49,762 nt of DNA from Chromohalobacter moromii (GTDB lineage: Bacteria; Pseudomonadota; Gammaproteobacteria; Pseudomonadales; Halomonadaceae): the NCBI RefSeq assembly GCF_023091865.1, contig NZ_JAHXDI010000005.1, positions 55,722 through 105,483 on the forward strand, given 5' to 3'. Position numbers and translations under genes: made by a program. Below are positions 16,690 to 26,325 of this stretch, in pieces. Every line of letters begins with the position of its first letter. Positions within the stretch are counted from its first letter, which is position 1. The notes under the pieces were generated by a model that worked only from the letters and a program-made list of their open reading frames with translations, did not search any database and was not told the DNA's origin.

Positions 16690-17877
16690 ATGCAATTCGT
16701 CGACGAAGCCTCGATCATTGTGGAGGCCGGTAAGGGTGGCAACGGCTGCCTGAGTTTCCGGCGCGAGAAGTACGTTCCCAAGGGTGGGCCGGACGGCGGC
16801 GACGGTGGGCACGGCGGTAGCGTCTATCTGATCGGCGACGACGCCCTCAATACACTGATCGACTTCAAGTATCAGCGTTTCTACAAGGCGCCCAATGGGC
16901 AGCCGGGCCAAGGTCGTCAGATGAGCGGCCGTAACGGTGAGGACTTGCACGTCAAGGTGCCGGTGGGGACCACGGTGATCGACGAGGATACCCTCGAGGT
17001 GATCGCCGACGTAACCGAGATCGGCCAAGTCGAGTTGGTGGCGCAGGCGGGTCGTCGAGGGCTGGGCAATATTCACTTCAAGTCTTCTACCAACCGGGCG
17101 CCGCGCAAGACCACGCCAGGCACCGAAGGCGAGCGTCGTAACTTGCGCTTCGAGATGAAGGTGATGGCCGACGTGGGCTTGCTGGGCGTCCCCAATGCCG
17201 GCAAGTCGACGCTGATTCGTGCCGTCTCGGCCGCCAAGCCCAAGGTTGCCAACTACCCCTTCACCACGCTGGTGCCCAATCTCGGGGTGGTCAAGTTGGG
17301 GACGCATGAGCATTTCGTGATGGCCGACGTGCCCGGATTGATCGAAGGTGCGTCCGACGGTGCAGGTTTGGGGCTGCGCTTTCTCAAACACCTGACCCGC
17401 ACGCGGTTATTGCTGCATGTCGTCGATGTGGCGCCGTTCGATGAAAGCGATCCCGTGGAGAGTGCGCGGGCCATCGCGTACGAGCTCGAGCAATTCTCCA
17501 CCACGCTGGCCGAACGGCCACGCTGGTTGGTACTTAACAAGCTCGATTTGCTTCCTGAGGAAGAGCGCCAGGCGACGGTCGACGACATCGTCGCGCGTCT
17601 GGAATGGACGGGGCCGGTGTTCCGGGTGTCGGCGATCAGTAGTGAGGGTACCCAGCCGTTGGTGCAGGCGGCGCACCGTTGGCTGACCGAGCAGCGCCAG
17701 CTCGAGGCGGAAGACGAGGCGGCCTTCGAGCATGAGCGCGAGATGCGCCAGCGCATGGAAGACGAGGCCGTGGCGCGTGCCGAAGCGCGCATGTCGCACA
17801 AGCGCAAGCCGGCCCAGGAAGAGGACGATGACTTCGACGATGACGATTATGACGTCGAGGTGGAATACGTCCCCTGA
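16690..17877 (+). CDS. obg: GTPase Obg (CgtA)
   Basis: A 395-residue essential GTPase acting in late 50S assembly and stress control. The glycine-rich Obg fold comes first ([28 protein letters not shown]). The G domain follows, with G1 GVPNAGKST near 166, the switch region [19 protein letters not shown] (G3) and NKLD (G4). The C-terminal tail is very acidic ([14 protein letters not shown]). The ATG at 16690 is preferred over the in-frame GTG two codons upstream because GGGAG lies eight bases before it. It is followed by proB after 26 bases. Confidence 0.97.
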   Translation: MQFVDEASIIVEAGKGGNGCLSFRREKYVPKGGPDGGDGGHGGSVYLIGDDALNTLIDFKYQRFYKAPNGQPGQGRQMSGRNGEDLHVKVPVGTTVIDEDTLEVIADVTEIGQVELVAQAGRRGLGNIHFKSSTNRAPRKTTPGTEGERRNLRFEMKVMADVGLLGVPNAGKSTLIRAVSAAKPKVANYPFTTLVPNLGVVKLGTHEHFVMADVPGLIEGASDGAGLGLRFLKHLTRTRLLLHVVDVAPFDESDPVESARAIAYELEQFSTTLAERPRWLVLNKLDLLPEEERQATVDDIVARLEWTGPVFRVSAISSEGTQPLVQAAHRWLTEQRQLEAEDEAAFEHEREMRQRMEDEAVARAEARMSHKRKPAQEEDDDFDDDDYDVEVEYVP

Positions 17878-17903
17878 GTCGAGGCTAGAAGGGAGAGAAG
17901 CCG

Positions 17904-19040
17904 GTGAGTGAGTCGCAGTCGACGGGCCGTGATGCCTTGCGTAGTGCGCGGCGTGTCGTGATCAAGATCGGCAGTGCATTGTTGACCAACGATGGGCGTG
18001 GCCTCGATGCCGAGGCTATCGGTGGTTGGGTCGATCAGATCGCCTCCCTGCATGCGCGCGGTGTCGAGGTGGTGCTGGTCTCGTCCGGCGCGGTGGCCGA
18101 GGGTATGGCGCGTCTGGGCTGGGTATCCCGGCCCTCGGCAGTGTATGAACTGCAAGCGGCCGCCGCGGTGGGGCAGTCGGGCCTATCGCAATGTTACGAG
18201 GGTCACTTCGCGCGTCACGGCCTGCGCAGCGCGCAAGTGCTACTGACGCATGATGACCTGTCCGACCGCAAGCGTTACCTCAATGCGCGCTCGGCGTTGC
18301 GCACGCTGGTCGCACTGCGCGTGGTGCCGGTGATCAACGAAAACGACACCGTGGTCACCGACGAGATCCGCTTCGGCGATAACGATACGCTGGGTGCGCT
18401 GGTGGCCAACCTTCTGGAGGCGGACGCGCTGCTCCTGCTCACCGATCAGGAAGGTTTGTTCGATGCCGATCCACGCCACGATCCCGAGGCGCGGTTGATC
18501 AGCGAAGGGCGTGCCGATGATCCTGCCCTGGCGGCGGTTGCCGGTGATGGCGGTGCTTTAGGGCGCGGCGGGATGACGACCAAGGTGCGTGCTGCTCGCC
18601 TGGCGGCGCGCTCCGGCGCGCTGACGGTGATCGCCAGTGGGCGTCAGGCGTCGGTGCTCACGCGGCTGGCGGAAGGTGAGACGTTGGGCACGTTGTTGAT
18701 GCCGGACCACGCGCCGTTGGCGGCGCGCAAGCGGTGGTTGGCGGGGCAGCTCCAGGTGCGCGGCACATTGGTGCTCGACGATGGTGCGGTCGAGGTATTG
18801 CATCGCCATGGTTCGAGCTTGCTGCCGGTGGGCGTGCGGCGTGCTGAGGGTGCCTTCAAGCGCGGCGACATGGTGGTCTGCGTCAACGAGCAAGGCGCCC
18901 GAGTCGCCAAGGGGTTGGTCAACTACGGTAGCGACGAAGCGCGGCGTATCGTGGGCCAGCCCAGTCATCGCATCGAGGCGTTGCTTGGCTACATGGAGTC
19001 GCCGGAGCTCATTCATCGCGATAACTTGGTCATCATCTGA
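17904..19040 (+). CDS. proB: glutamate 5-kinase
   Basis: A 378-residue enzyme catalysing the first step of proline synthesis, ATP phosphorylation of glutamate. The amino-acid kinase domain has [41 protein letters not shown] and [14 protein letters not shown]-terminal PUA domain follows from about residue 280 ([17 protein letters not shown]). GTG start with GGGAGAGAAG upstream. It lies between obg and rpsT, as in pseudomonads. Proline synthesis matters for osmotic adaptation in halophiles; that link is general knowledge. Confidence 0.96.
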   Translation: MSESQSTGRDALRSARRVVIKIGSALLTNDGRGLDAEAIGGWVDQIASLHARGVEVVLVSSGAVAEGMARLGWVSRPSAVYELQAAAAVGQSGLSQCYEGHFARHGLRSAQVLLTHDDLSDRKRYLNARSALRTLVALRVVPVINENDTVVTDEIRFGDNDTLGALVANLLEADALLLLTDQEGLFDADPRHDPEARLISEGRADDPALAAVAGDGGALGRGGMTTKVRAARLAARSGALTVIASGRQASVLTRLAEGETLGTLLMPDHAPLAARKRWLAGQLQVRGTLVLDDGAVEVLHRHGSSLLPVGVRRAEGAFKRGDMVVCVNEQGARVAKGLVNYGSDEARRIVGQPSHRIEALLGYMESPELIHRDNLVII

Positions 19041-19095
19041 GGGGCGTGATGTCGAGGCGTCTATCGGTGAACTATAGCCGTTTCCACGTGGGCCA

Positions 19096-19104
19096 TGCTA
19101 GAAT
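19096..19104 (+). promoter_or_regulatory. extended -10 promoter of rpsT
   Basis: TGCTAGAAT is an extended -10 element about 145 bases before rpsT. No convincing -35 box is seen. It would give a leader of about 140 bases that contains the inverted repeat at 19169-19203. Confidence 0.45.
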
Positions 19105-19168
19105 GCTGCATCCTCTCAGACACGGCCCGTTGATGGGGCGCCTCGCGAGTGGCGATCCCGTTTTGGCC

Positions 19169-19203
19169 GATTCGCATGAAGTAGTCGAAACGTCATGCGA
19201 ATC
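19169..19203 (+). promoter_or_regulatory. long inverted repeat in rpsT leader
   Basis: A perfect 11-base inverted repeat (GATTCGCATGA and TCATGCGAATC) encloses a 13-base loop, 45 bases before the rpsT start. As RNA it forms a stable hairpin not followed by a U tract, so it is more likely a regulatory or stabilising element than a terminator. A link to S20 autoregulation is inference. Confidence 0.6.
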
Positions 19204-19248
19204 AATTTCTTACAGAACATGACTGTCAACATCTCCAAGGAGTAGACG

Positions 19249-19515
19249 GTGGCGAACACCAAACAGGCCCGTAAACGCGCCCGCCAGGCGGAGCAGCGTC
19301 GTCAGCACAATGCCAGCCAACGCAGCATGGTGCGCACGTATATCAAGCGCGTCGTCAAGGCGATCCAGAATGGCGATCACGGTCAGGCCATGACCGAGTT
19401 CAAGGCGGCACAGCCGGTCATCGACCGCATCGCCGACAAGGACGCGATCTCCAAGCGTAAAGCTGCACGCATCAAGAGCCGTCTGAACAAGCGAATTAAG
19501 GCCCTGGCTGCCTGA
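19249..19515 (+). CDS. rpsT: 30S ribosomal protein S20
   Basis: An 88-residue helical, highly basic small-subunit protein. It begins with GTG followed by ANTKQARKRARQAEQRRQHN, a clear S20 N-terminus, and ends KSRLNKRIKALAA. AAGGAG precedes the GTG. Weak starts (GTG or UUG) are common in rpsT and serve translational autoregulation in E. coli. It is monocistronic, with its own leader and a strong terminator. Confidence 0.98.
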   Translation: MANTKQARKRARQAEQRRQHNASQRSMVRTYIKRVVKAIQNGDHGQAMTEFKAAQPVIDRIADKDAISKRKAARIKSRLNKRIKALAA

Positions 19516-19540
19516 AGCCGGGACTTGGCGGTAACGCGTG

Positions 19541-19567
19541 AAAAAACCGGCTTCGGCCGGTTTTTTT
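19541..19567 (+). terminator. rho-independent terminator of rpsT
   Basis: A6, stem CCGG(C)/(G)CCGG around TTCG, and T7. The stable UUCG-type tetraloop and long T run make it strong; it may work in both directions. Confidence 0.92.
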
Positions 19568-19612
19568 GTAAGTGGCGCTTGGGCGTCAACTCCGGGTGCT
19601 TGGAGGTAGTCG

Positions 19613-21220
19613 GTGACGGGTAAGCAATCGCAGGCAGTGCCGGAAGAGGATGCGTCGCCAGTATCGGAGGCGCGGCCTTCAGCGCGTGGCGGTCTATTGC
19701 GCTCGGGAATGGTGGTCAGCACGATGACCATGCTCTCGCGTGTACTAGGGCTGGCGCGCGATGTCGTGATCGCGGCTTTGTTCGGGGCCGGTAGCGGCGC
19801 GGATGCCTTCTTCGTCGCCTTCAAGATTCCCAACTTCATGCGTCGCCTGTTCGCCGAGGGCGCCTTCAATCAGGCGTTCATTCCGGTGCTGTCTGAGTAT
19901 GCCACCCAGCGGACACGTGAAGAGGTACGCGAACTGCTCGATGCGGTCTCGGGCAGTCTTGGCGTGATACTGGCTCTGCTCAGCGCCGTGGCGGTACTCT
20001 TCGCGCCCTGGCTGGTGTGGCTATTCGCGCCGGGATTCAGCGCCGATCCCGGCAAGCTGGCGTTGACCGCCGACATGCTGCGCCTGACGTTTCCCTATCT
20101 GTGGTTGATTTCGCTCACCGCCTTTGCCGGCAGCGTGCTCAACACCTGGAACCGGTTCGCCGTCCCGGCGTTCACGCCGGTGCTGCTCAACCTGTCATTG
20201 ATTGGCGCGGCGCTGGGCCTGACGCCTTGGATGCAGGACCCCTCGATGGCCCTGGCCTGGGGTGTGCTGATCGCCGGGGTCGTCCAGTTGGGCTTCCAGG
20301 TGCCGTTCCTGGCACGGCTGGGACTGATGCCGAGGCCGTGGCCGAACTTTCGCCACCCCGGGGTGCGCCGCATCCTGACACTGATGGTGCCAGCGCTGTT
20401 CGCGGTCTCGGTCTCGCAGATCAACTTGCTGCTGGATACCGTACTGGCGTCCCTGCTGGCGTCGGGCAGCGTGTCTTGGCTCTACTATTCGGATCGCCTG
20501 GTGGAGTTGCCGTTGGGCGTGTTCGGCGTGGCACTGGGCACGGTGATCCTGCCGGCCCTCTCCAAGCGCCATGCCGAACAGTCGCCAGCGCACTTCGCGA
20601 AGATGCTCGACTGGGCGTTGCGCGCGGTGCTATTGATCGGGCTTCCCGCAGCTCTGGCCTTGGTGTTGCTGGCCGAGCCATTGCTGGTGAGTCTGTTCCA
20701 CTATGGCGCGATGACGGACCACGATATCGTGATGGCGGCACGCAGCATGCGGGCCTATGCGTTAGGTTTGTTGCCCTTCATGCTCATCAAGGTGCTGGCA
20801 CCGGGGTACTTCGCGCGCCAGGATACCAAGACGCCGGTCAAGATCGGGGTCGTGGCGATGGTCGCCAACATGGTCTTGAACCTGCTGTTGATTTGGCCGC
20901 TGGCGCATGCGGGATTGGCGCTGGCCACGGCGCTGTCGGCGTTTCTCAATGCTGGCTTGCTGGGCTGGGGGCTACGGCGGCGTGGCGTACTGACATTTCA
21001 GCCGGGCTGGGGACGCTACGCGTTGACAGTGAGCGGTGGCTGCGTCGTCATGGGGGCCGGGATTTGGTGGCTATGCCCCGAATGGCATCAGTGGCTGGCC
21101 TGGGGCGTATGGCAGCGTGCGGCAACATTGCTCGGGCTGACCCTGGGCGGTGTCCTGGTCTACTTTGGATGGCTGGCGCTGTGCGGCGTGCGCCTCAGGC
21201 ATTTCCGTCTGGGTGGCTGA
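19613..21220 (+). CDS. murJ: lipid II flippase MurJ (MviN)
   Basis: A 535-residue polytopic membrane protein of the MOP exporter superfamily that flips lipid II across the inner membrane for peptidoglycan synthesis. It shows SGMVVSTMTMLSRVLGLARD, then AFKIPNFMRRLFAEGAFNQAFIPVLSEY, both strong MurJ signatures, and about 14 hydrophobic segments. GTG start with GGAGG upstream. A hydrophilic 28-residue N-terminus precedes the first helix. It lies between rpsT and ribF, a standard neighbourhood. Confidence 0.96.
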   Translation: MTGKQSQAVPEEDASPVSEARPSARGGLLRSGMVVSTMTMLSRVLGLARDVVIAALFGAGSGADAFFVAFKIPNFMRRLFAEGAFNQAFIPVLSEYATQRTREEVRELLDAVSGSLGVILALLSAVAVLFAPWLVWLFAPGFSADPGKLALTADMLRLTFPYLWLISLTAFAGSVLNTWNRFAVPAFTPVLLNLSLIGAALGLTPWMQDPSMALAWGVLIAGVVQLGFQVPFLARLGLMPRPWPNFRHPGVRRILTLMVPALFAVSVSQINLLLDTVLASLLASGSVSWLYYSDRLVELPLGVFGVALGTVILPALSKRHAEQSPAHFAKMLDWALRAVLLIGLPAALALVLLAEPLLVSLFHYGAMTDHDIVMAARSMRAYALGLLPFMLIKVLAPGYFARQDTKTPVKIGVVAMVANMVLNLLLIWPLAHAGLALATALSAFLNAGLLGWGLRRRGVLTFQPGWGRYALTVSGGCVVMGAGIWWLCPEWHQWLAWGVWQRAATLLGLTLGGVLVYFGWLALCGVRLRHFRLGG

Positions 21221-21237
21221 TGGTAGGGCAGGCATGG

Positions 21238-21266
21238 CTGTCAGGCGTGGCCCCCTTGGTTATAAT
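21238..21266 (+). promoter_or_regulatory. promoter of ribF operon
   Basis: CTGTCA (21238-21243) and a perfect TATAAT (21261-21266) are spaced by 17 bases. Transcription would begin near 21273, only about 22 bases before ribF, leaving no room for an FMN riboswitch. Confidence 0.68.
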
Positions 21267-21284
21267 CGAACGTTTCACCGGCAT

Positions 21285-21305
21285 ATGAACGGCATATGGA
21301 ACTGA
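21285..21305 (+). other. six-codon upstream ORF overlapping ribF start
   Basis: ATG AAC GGC ATA TGG AAC TGA (M-N-G-I-W-N) begins 11 bases before ribF and ends inside it in another frame. The two ATGs lie in a GGCATATG direct repeat. With transcription starting near 21273 the mini-ORF would be almost leaderless. Translation is not shown. Confidence 0.3.
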
Positions 21306-22363
21306 TCAGAGGACTGCACAATCTGCGCGAGGCGGGCCCGTGCGTGGCGACGATCGGCAATTTCGATGGCGTACATCGTGGCCATCAGGCGATCCTCGAT
21401 CAGCTCAAGAGTCGCGCCACGGCGTTGGGGTTGCCGATGACGGTGGTCGTCTTCGAGCCCCAGCCGCGTGAGTATTTTGCCGGCGAGCAGGCGCCGCCTC
21501 GTTTGAGCAGGTTGCGCGACAAGGTCGAGCTGCTGGCCGAATATGGCGCCGAGCGTATCGTCTGCCTGCCCTTCAATGCTGCTCTGCGAAGTCTGACGGC
21601 CGATGAGTTCATCGAGCGCGTGCTGATCCGCGGCCTGGGGGTCAAGCATCTCGTCGTGGGAGACGACTTCCGTTTCGGCTGTGACCGGGCGGGCGATTTC
21701 GCGTTGCTGCAACGCGTGGGCGAGCACCGTGGTTTTGAGGTCGAGCATACGCGTACCTTTGCCCTCGACGATGAACGCGTCTCGAGTACTCGGATACGCA
21801 CCTTGCTGGCCAGCGGCAATTTCGCCCAGGCCGCGCGGTTGTTGGGGCGGCCCTATCAACTCTCGGGGCGCGTGGTTGCCGACCGGCAGTTGGGACGCAC
21901 CATCGGCGTGCCCACCGCTAATCTGCCGTTGACGTCGCGTTCCCTGGCATTACGCGGTATCTATGCCTGCGTCACGCGGTTGCCCGATGGTCGCGAGCTG
22001 CTGGGGGCGGCCAATATAGGCTGGCGGCCGACGGTGGGCAGCTCGCGGCCGGTGCTGGAGGTGCATCTGTTCGATTTCGAGGGTGACCTCTATGGCCAGC
22101 GCCTTACGGTCGTGCCCTGCGCGCGGCTGCGAGGCGAGGTCAATTTTCCGGGGCTGGAGGCCCTGACGCGTCAGATTCATGCTGATCTGGCGCAGGCACG
22201 TCGCTATTTCCGCACGGCGACACCGCTCGATGCCACCGCGCTCGAGCTGCCGTGTGCTTCGACTGGCTGGACTTATCCGCTGGCCTCGGCGCCCCTGGCG
22301 CCCGAGCCTTCGACTTCCGACTCCTCGGCCGGCGCTCGCCCGGCCGACCAAGACGATGGCTGA
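21296..22363 (+). CDS. ribF: bifunctional riboflavin kinase / FAD synthetase
   Basis: A 355-residue enzyme converting riboflavin to FMN and FMN to FAD. The N-terminal adenylyltransferase half has IGNFDGVHRGHQAIL and VVGDDFRFGCDRAGDF. The kinase half has GRVVADRQLGRTIGVPTANL and the barrel to GLEALTRQIHADLAQAR. About 45 residues beyond the usual end form a Pro/Ser/Ala-rich tail, unlike the 313-residue E. coli enzyme. The ATG at 21296 starts MELIRGLHNL, as in relatives. It is followed by ileS after 9 bases; ribF-ileS-lspA is a conserved operon. Confidence 0.96.
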   Translation: MELIRGLHNLREAGPCVATIGNFDGVHRGHQAILDQLKSRATALGLPMTVVVFEPQPREYFAGEQAPPRLSRLRDKVELLAEYGAERIVCLPFNAALRSLTADEFIERVLIRGLGVKHLVVGDDFRFGCDRAGDFALLQRVGEHRGFEVEHTRTFALDDERVSSTRIRTLLASGNFAQAARLLGRPYQLSGRVVADRQLGRTIGVPTANLPLTSRSLALRGIYACVTRLPDGRELLGAANIGWRPTVGSSRPVLEVHLFDFEGDLYGQRLTVVPCARLRGEVNFPGLEALTRQIHADLAQARRYFRTATPLDATALELPCASTGWTYPLASAPLAPEPSTSDSSAGARPADQDDG

Positions 22364-22372
22364 CCTTCCGCT

Positions 22373-25213
22373 ATGAGCGATTACAAACATACCCTGAACC
22401 TCCCCGAAACCGACTTCCCCATGCGCGGCATGTTGCCCAAGCGTGAACCGGGGCGGGTATCGCAATGGCAGGACATGAACCTCTACGAGCGCCTGCGCGA
22501 AGCACGCGCCGGCCGTGAGAGCTTCGTACTGCACGATGGCCCTCCTTATGCCAACGGCAGTATTCACATCGGTCACGCCGTCAACAAGATTCTCAAAGAC
22601 ATCGTCGTCAAGTCGAAGGCGCTGGCGGGGTACGATGCGCCCTATGTGCCTGGTTGGGACTGTCACGGTTTGCCCATCGAGCACAAGGTCGAGACTACTC
22701 ACGGCAAGCATCTCGCCGCCGGCGAGGCGCGTGATCTATGCCGCGAGTACGCGGGGGCGCAGATCGAAGCGCAGAAGACCGACTTCGTGCGCCTGGGCGT
22801 GATCGGCGACTGGGAGCACCCCTACCGGACCATGGATTTCGCCAACGAAGCGGGTGAGATTCGCGCGCTGGCGAAGATGGTCGAGGGTGGTTACGTCTTC
22901 AAAGGACTGAAGCCGGTCAACTGGTGCTTCGATTGTGGTTCGGCCCTGGCCGAGGCGGAAGTCGAGTACGCCGACAAGAAGTCCGATGCCATCGATGTCG
23001 CCTTCACCGCCGCCGATCCCGCCAAGCTAGCGACGGCGTTTGGGCTCACGTCGCTCGACAAGCCGGCGGCGATCGTCATCTGGACCACCACGCCGTGGAC
23101 CATTCCCGCCAACCAGGCGCTGAACGTGCATCCCGACTTCACCTACGCCCTGGTCGATACCGGCGAGCGGCTGCTGGTGCTCGCCGAGGAGCTGGTCGAA
23201 AGCTGTCTGGCGCGCTATGGCCTCGAGGGCGATGTTGTGGCCACGACGACGGGCGCGTCGCTGGAGTTCATCAATTTCCAGCATCCTTTCTATGAGCGTA
23301 TGGCGCCGGTGTATCTCGCCGACTACGTGACCGTGGAAGAAGGCAGCACGGGGATCGTCCACTCGGCGCCGTCATACGGCCTGGACGATTTCATGACCTG
23401 CCGCGCGCACGGCATGAGCTTCGATGACATGCTCAACCCCGTACAGGGCAATGGCGTGTACCGCGATGATCTGCCGTTCTTCGGCGGCGAGATGATCTGG
23501 AAGGCCAACCCTCAGATCGTCGACAAGCTGCGTGAAGTGAACGCGCTGATGGTGCACACGCCGATCACGCACAGCTACATGCACTGCTGGCGTCACAAGA
23601 CGCCGGTCATCTACCGCGCGACCGCCCAGTGGTTCGTGGGCATGGACCGCGAGGACGATACGGGGCGCACCCTGCGTCAGCGCGCGCTGGATGGCGTCGA
23701 GGCGACGCAGTTCGTCCCCGCCTGGGGCAAGGCGCGGCTGCACTCGATGATCGCCAATCGTCCTGACTGGTGCATTTCGCGCCAGCGCAACTGGGGGGTG
23801 CCGATTCCATTCTTCCTGCACAAGCAGACCGGGGAGTGGCATCCGCGCACCGTCGCGCTGATGGAAGAGGTCGCCAAGCGTGTCGAAGCCGAGGGCATCG
23901 ATGCCTGGTTCCGTCTCGATGCACAAGAGCTGCTGGGCTCCGAGGCCAGCGACTACGAGAAAGTCACCGATACCCTGGATGTGTGGTTCGATTCCGGCAC
24001 CACGCATTGGCATGTCTTGCGGGGCTCGCATTCGCTGGGGCACCCACAAGGGCCGCGTGCCGATCTGTATCTCGAGGGTTCCGACCAGCATCGCGGCTGG
24101 TTCCATTCGTCGTTGCTCACCGGTTGCGCCATCGACGGCCATGCGCCCTACAAGGCGCTGCTGACGCACGGGTTCACCGTCGACGAAAAGGGACGCAAGA
24201 TGTCCAAGTCGATGGGCAACGTGATCGCGCCGCAGCAGGTGATGGACAAGCTGGGCGCCGATATCCTGCGCCTGTGGGTCGCCTCTACCGATTACTCCGG
24301 TGAAATGGCGGTCTCCGACGAGATTCTGAAGCGCACCGCCGATGTCTACCGGCGTATCCGCAATACCGCGCGCTTCTTGCTGGCCAACTTGAATGGCTTC
24401 GATCCCGCGCGTGACGCCGTGGCGTTCGAGGATATGCTGGCGCTGGATCAGTGGGCGGTGGATCGCGCCGCACAGCTTCAGCAGCGCATGCAGACGGCCT
24501 ATGACGACTACCGCTTCCGTGACGTCTACCAGCAGGTGCACGACTTCTGCGCGCACGAGCTGGGCGGCTTCTATCTGGATGTGATCAAGGATCGCCAGTA
24601 CACCACCCAGGCTGACTCGCTCGCGCGCCGCAGCTGCCAGACGGCGCTCTATCATGTGGTCGAGGCGTTGGTGCGCTGGGTGGCGCCGATTCTGTCCTTC
24701 ACCGCCGAGGAAATCTACGAGGCCATCCCCGGCACGCGCGGCGATAGCGTGCTGCTGGAGGAATACTATCCGCATCTGACGACCCTGAAGTCGGATGCCG
24801 TGATGGGGCGTGAGTTTTGGTCGCGGGTGCTCGAGGTCAAGCAGGCGGTCAACAAGTGCCTGGAAGACGCGCGTAACGCCAAGGTGATACGCAATAGTCT
24901 CGCCGCCGAGGTCACGCTCTACGCTAACGATGACGTGCGCGAGACCTTGTCGCAGCTCGGCGATGAACTACGTTTCGTGCTGTTGACCAGCGAAGTGCAT
25001 CTGGCGTCGCTGGACGCAGCGGGCAGCGAGCAGGCCGAGGCCAGCGAGCTCGATGGCCTAAAGGTGGGTGTGATGGAAAGTCCGCACACCAAGTGCGATC
25101 GCTGCTGGCATCATCGCGCGGACGTGGGCACGCATGCCGCCGACCCGAACCTGTGCGGTCGTTGCCTGAGCAACCTGCCCGACGGGCCGGGCGAAACGCG
25201 CCGCTATGCCTGA
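22373..25213 (+). CDS. ileS: isoleucyl-tRNA synthetase
   Basis: A 946-residue class I aminoacyl-tRNA synthetase. It has HIGH at 65-68 ([14 protein letters not shown]), the CP1 editing domain ([14 protein letters not shown]), KMSKS starting at 609 ([10 protein letters not shown]) and a C-terminal zinc finger (CDRCWHH and CGRC, from about 908). Size and zinc-binding tail place it with the standard bacterial type (E. coli 938), the mupirocin-sensitive class. It is co-transcribed with ribF and probably lspA. Confidence 0.98.
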   Translation: MSDYKHTLNLPETDFPMRGMLPKREPGRVSQWQDMNLYERLREARAGRESFVLHDGPPYANGSIHIGHAVNKILKDIVVKSKALAGYDAPYVPGWDCHGLPIEHKVETTHGKHLAAGEARDLCREYAGAQIEAQKTDFVRLGVIGDWEHPYRTMDFANEAGEIRALAKMVEGGYVFKGLKPVNWCFDCGSALAEAEVEYADKKSDAIDVAFTAADPAKLATAFGLTSLDKPAAIVIWTTTPWTIPANQALNVHPDFTYALVDTGERLLVLAEELVESCLARYGLEGDVVATTTGASLEFINFQHPFYERMAPVYLADYVTVEEGSTGIVHSAPSYGLDDFMTCRAHGMSFDDMLNPVQGNGVYRDDLPFFGGEMIWKANPQIVDKLREVNALMVHTPITHSYMHCWRHKTPVIYRATAQWFVGMDREDDTGRTLRQRALDGVEATQFVPAWGKARLHSMIANRPDWCISRQRNWGVPIPFFLHKQTGEWHPRTVALMEEVAKRVEAEGIDAWFRLDAQELLGSEASDYEKVTDTLDVWFDSGTTHWHVLRGSHSLGHPQGPRADLYLEGSDQHRGWFHSSLLTGCAIDGHAPYKALLTHGFTVDEKGRKMSKSMGNVIAPQQVMDKLGADILRLWVASTDYSGEMAVSDEILKRTADVYRRIRNTARFLLANLNGFDPARDAVAFEDMLALDQWAVDRAAQLQQRMQTAYDDYRFRDVYQQVHDFCAHELGGFYLDVIKDRQYTTQADSLARRSCQTALYHVVEALVRWVAPILSFTAEEIYEAIPGTRGDSVLLEEYYPHLTTLKSDAVMGREFWSRVLEVKQAVNKCLEDARNAKVIRNSLAAEVTLYANDDVRETLSQLGDELRFVLLTSEVHLASLDAAGSEQAEASELDGLKVGVMESPHTKCDRCWHHRADVGTHAADPNLCGRCLSNLPDGPGETRRYA

Positions 25214-25278
25214 AGCTGCGATGCCTGATGACGCACCCTGGATCATAGCGCCGCTTGGTCATGATATGAGAGGCTCGA

Positions 25279-25824
25279 ATGAACGACGCTGCAACGCCTG
25301 ATCGATCGGTATCGCCGCCCATGCAGCGCCCCTTGCGCTGGCTGTGGCTGGCGCTATTGGTGATCGTGCTGGACCTGGGCAGCAAGCTGCTCGCCAGCAC
25401 GTATTTGATCTATGCACAACCGGTCGAATTATTGCCGGTGTTCAACTTCACGTTGCTGCACAATACCGGCGCGGCGTTCAGTTTCCTGGCCGATCACGCC
25501 GGGTGGCAACGCTGGTTGTTCGCGGCCATCGCCATCGGCGTGAGCATTGGCCTGACCGTGTGGTTGACGCGTCTCAAGGCCGATGAACGCCTCTCGGCGG
25601 CAGCCATCGCATTAGTGATCGGTGGGGCGTTGGGCAATCTCTACGATCGCCTGGTGCATGGCTATGTGGTCGACTTTCTGTCGTTTCATTGGCAGGGAAA
25701 TTACTTCCCCGCCTTTAACTTGGCCGATACCGCCATCACCTTGGGAGCCATTGGTTTGATTCTGGCCTCCCTGCGTGACGGCCGACGACACACGGCAACA
25801 TCCGATAAGAGAGACGCCCCATGA
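25279..25824 (+). CDS. lspA: lipoprotein signal peptidase (signal peptidase II)
   Basis: A 181-residue inner-membrane aspartyl protease that removes signal peptides of diacylated prolipoproteins. Four membrane segments are visible. The catalytic aspartates lie in NLYDRLVHGYVVDF and FNLADTAITLG, and NTGAAFSFL is conserved. The C-terminus runs four bases into fkpB (ATGA overlap). Part of the ribF-ileS-lspA-fkpB-ispH block. Confidence 0.96.
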   Translation: MNDAATPDRSVSPPMQRPLRWLWLALLVIVLDLGSKLLASTYLIYAQPVELLPVFNFTLLHNTGAAFSFLADHAGWQRWLFAAIAIGVSIGLTVWLTRLKADERLSAAAIALVIGGALGNLYDRLVHGYVVDFLSFHWQGNYFPAFNLADTAITLGAIGLILASLRDGRRHTATSDKRDAP

Positions 25825-26264
25825 GTGAGTACCGCATCGGCGATGGGATGGAAGTGACGTTGCATTTCACCGTCAAATTGGAAGACGAGACGGTGATCGA
25901 CTCCACCCGCGACAAGGCACCGGCGACGTTCCAGGTCGGCGATGGCAATCTGCCGCCGGGGTTCGAGACCCCGCTCAAGGGCATGACCGATGGCGAGACC
26001 GGCCGTTTTACCATTACCCCCGAGCACGGCTTCGGCCAGCACAATCCGCAGAATGTGCAGCGCCTGCCGCGCGATCAGTTCGACGACGAGCTCGAGGTCG
26101 GTACGATGATGTCGTTCACCGACCCGGGTGGCGGCGAGCTGCCCGGCGTCATCGCCGAAATCGACGAGCGTAATGTCGATGTGGACTTCAATCACCCGCT
26201 GGCGGGGCGTACCCTGACCTTCGAGGTGGAGGTGATCGAGGTTCGCCCGGCCACGACCCATTAA
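25821..26264 (+). CDS. fkpB: FKBP-type peptidyl-prolyl isomerase (SlpA)
   Basis: A 147-residue SlpA-type FKBP with an inserted IF domain. The FKBP parts are VTLHFTVKLEDETVIDST, FQVGDGNLPPGFE and GRTLTFEVEVIEV. The IF part (PEHGFGQHNPQNVQRLPRDQF) gives chaperone activity. Cytosolic. Translational coupling to lspA through ATGA and the following ispH is the usual gammaproteobacterial order. Confidence 0.95.
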   Translation: MSEYRIGDGMEVTLHFTVKLEDETVIDSTRDKAPATFQVGDGNLPPGFETPLKGMTDGETGRFTITPEHGFGQHNPQNVQRLPRDQFDDELEVGTMMSFTDPGGGELPGVIAEIDERNVDVDFNHPLAGRTLTFEVEVIEVRPATTH

Positions 26265-26325
26265 GTTTTGACGGGCGCACGCCGCCCATCGATACGATGC
26301 CACGGCGCATCGAGGCGAGGTAAGC

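Noticed and set aside
20017-21288. 423-codon plus-strand frame inside murJ
   Set aside because: Out-of-frame shadow of murJ with low-complexity Arg/Gly/Ala translation; murJ itself has complete family motifs.
21241-21295. FMN riboswitch before ribF
   Set aside because: The predicted -10 box leaves a leader of about 20 bases, far too short for the RFN element.
23372-24775. 467-codon open frame antisense to ileS
   Set aside because: It lies wholly inside a well-supported IleRS gene. Long antisense frames are expected from GC-rich codon bias, and the product matches no family pattern.
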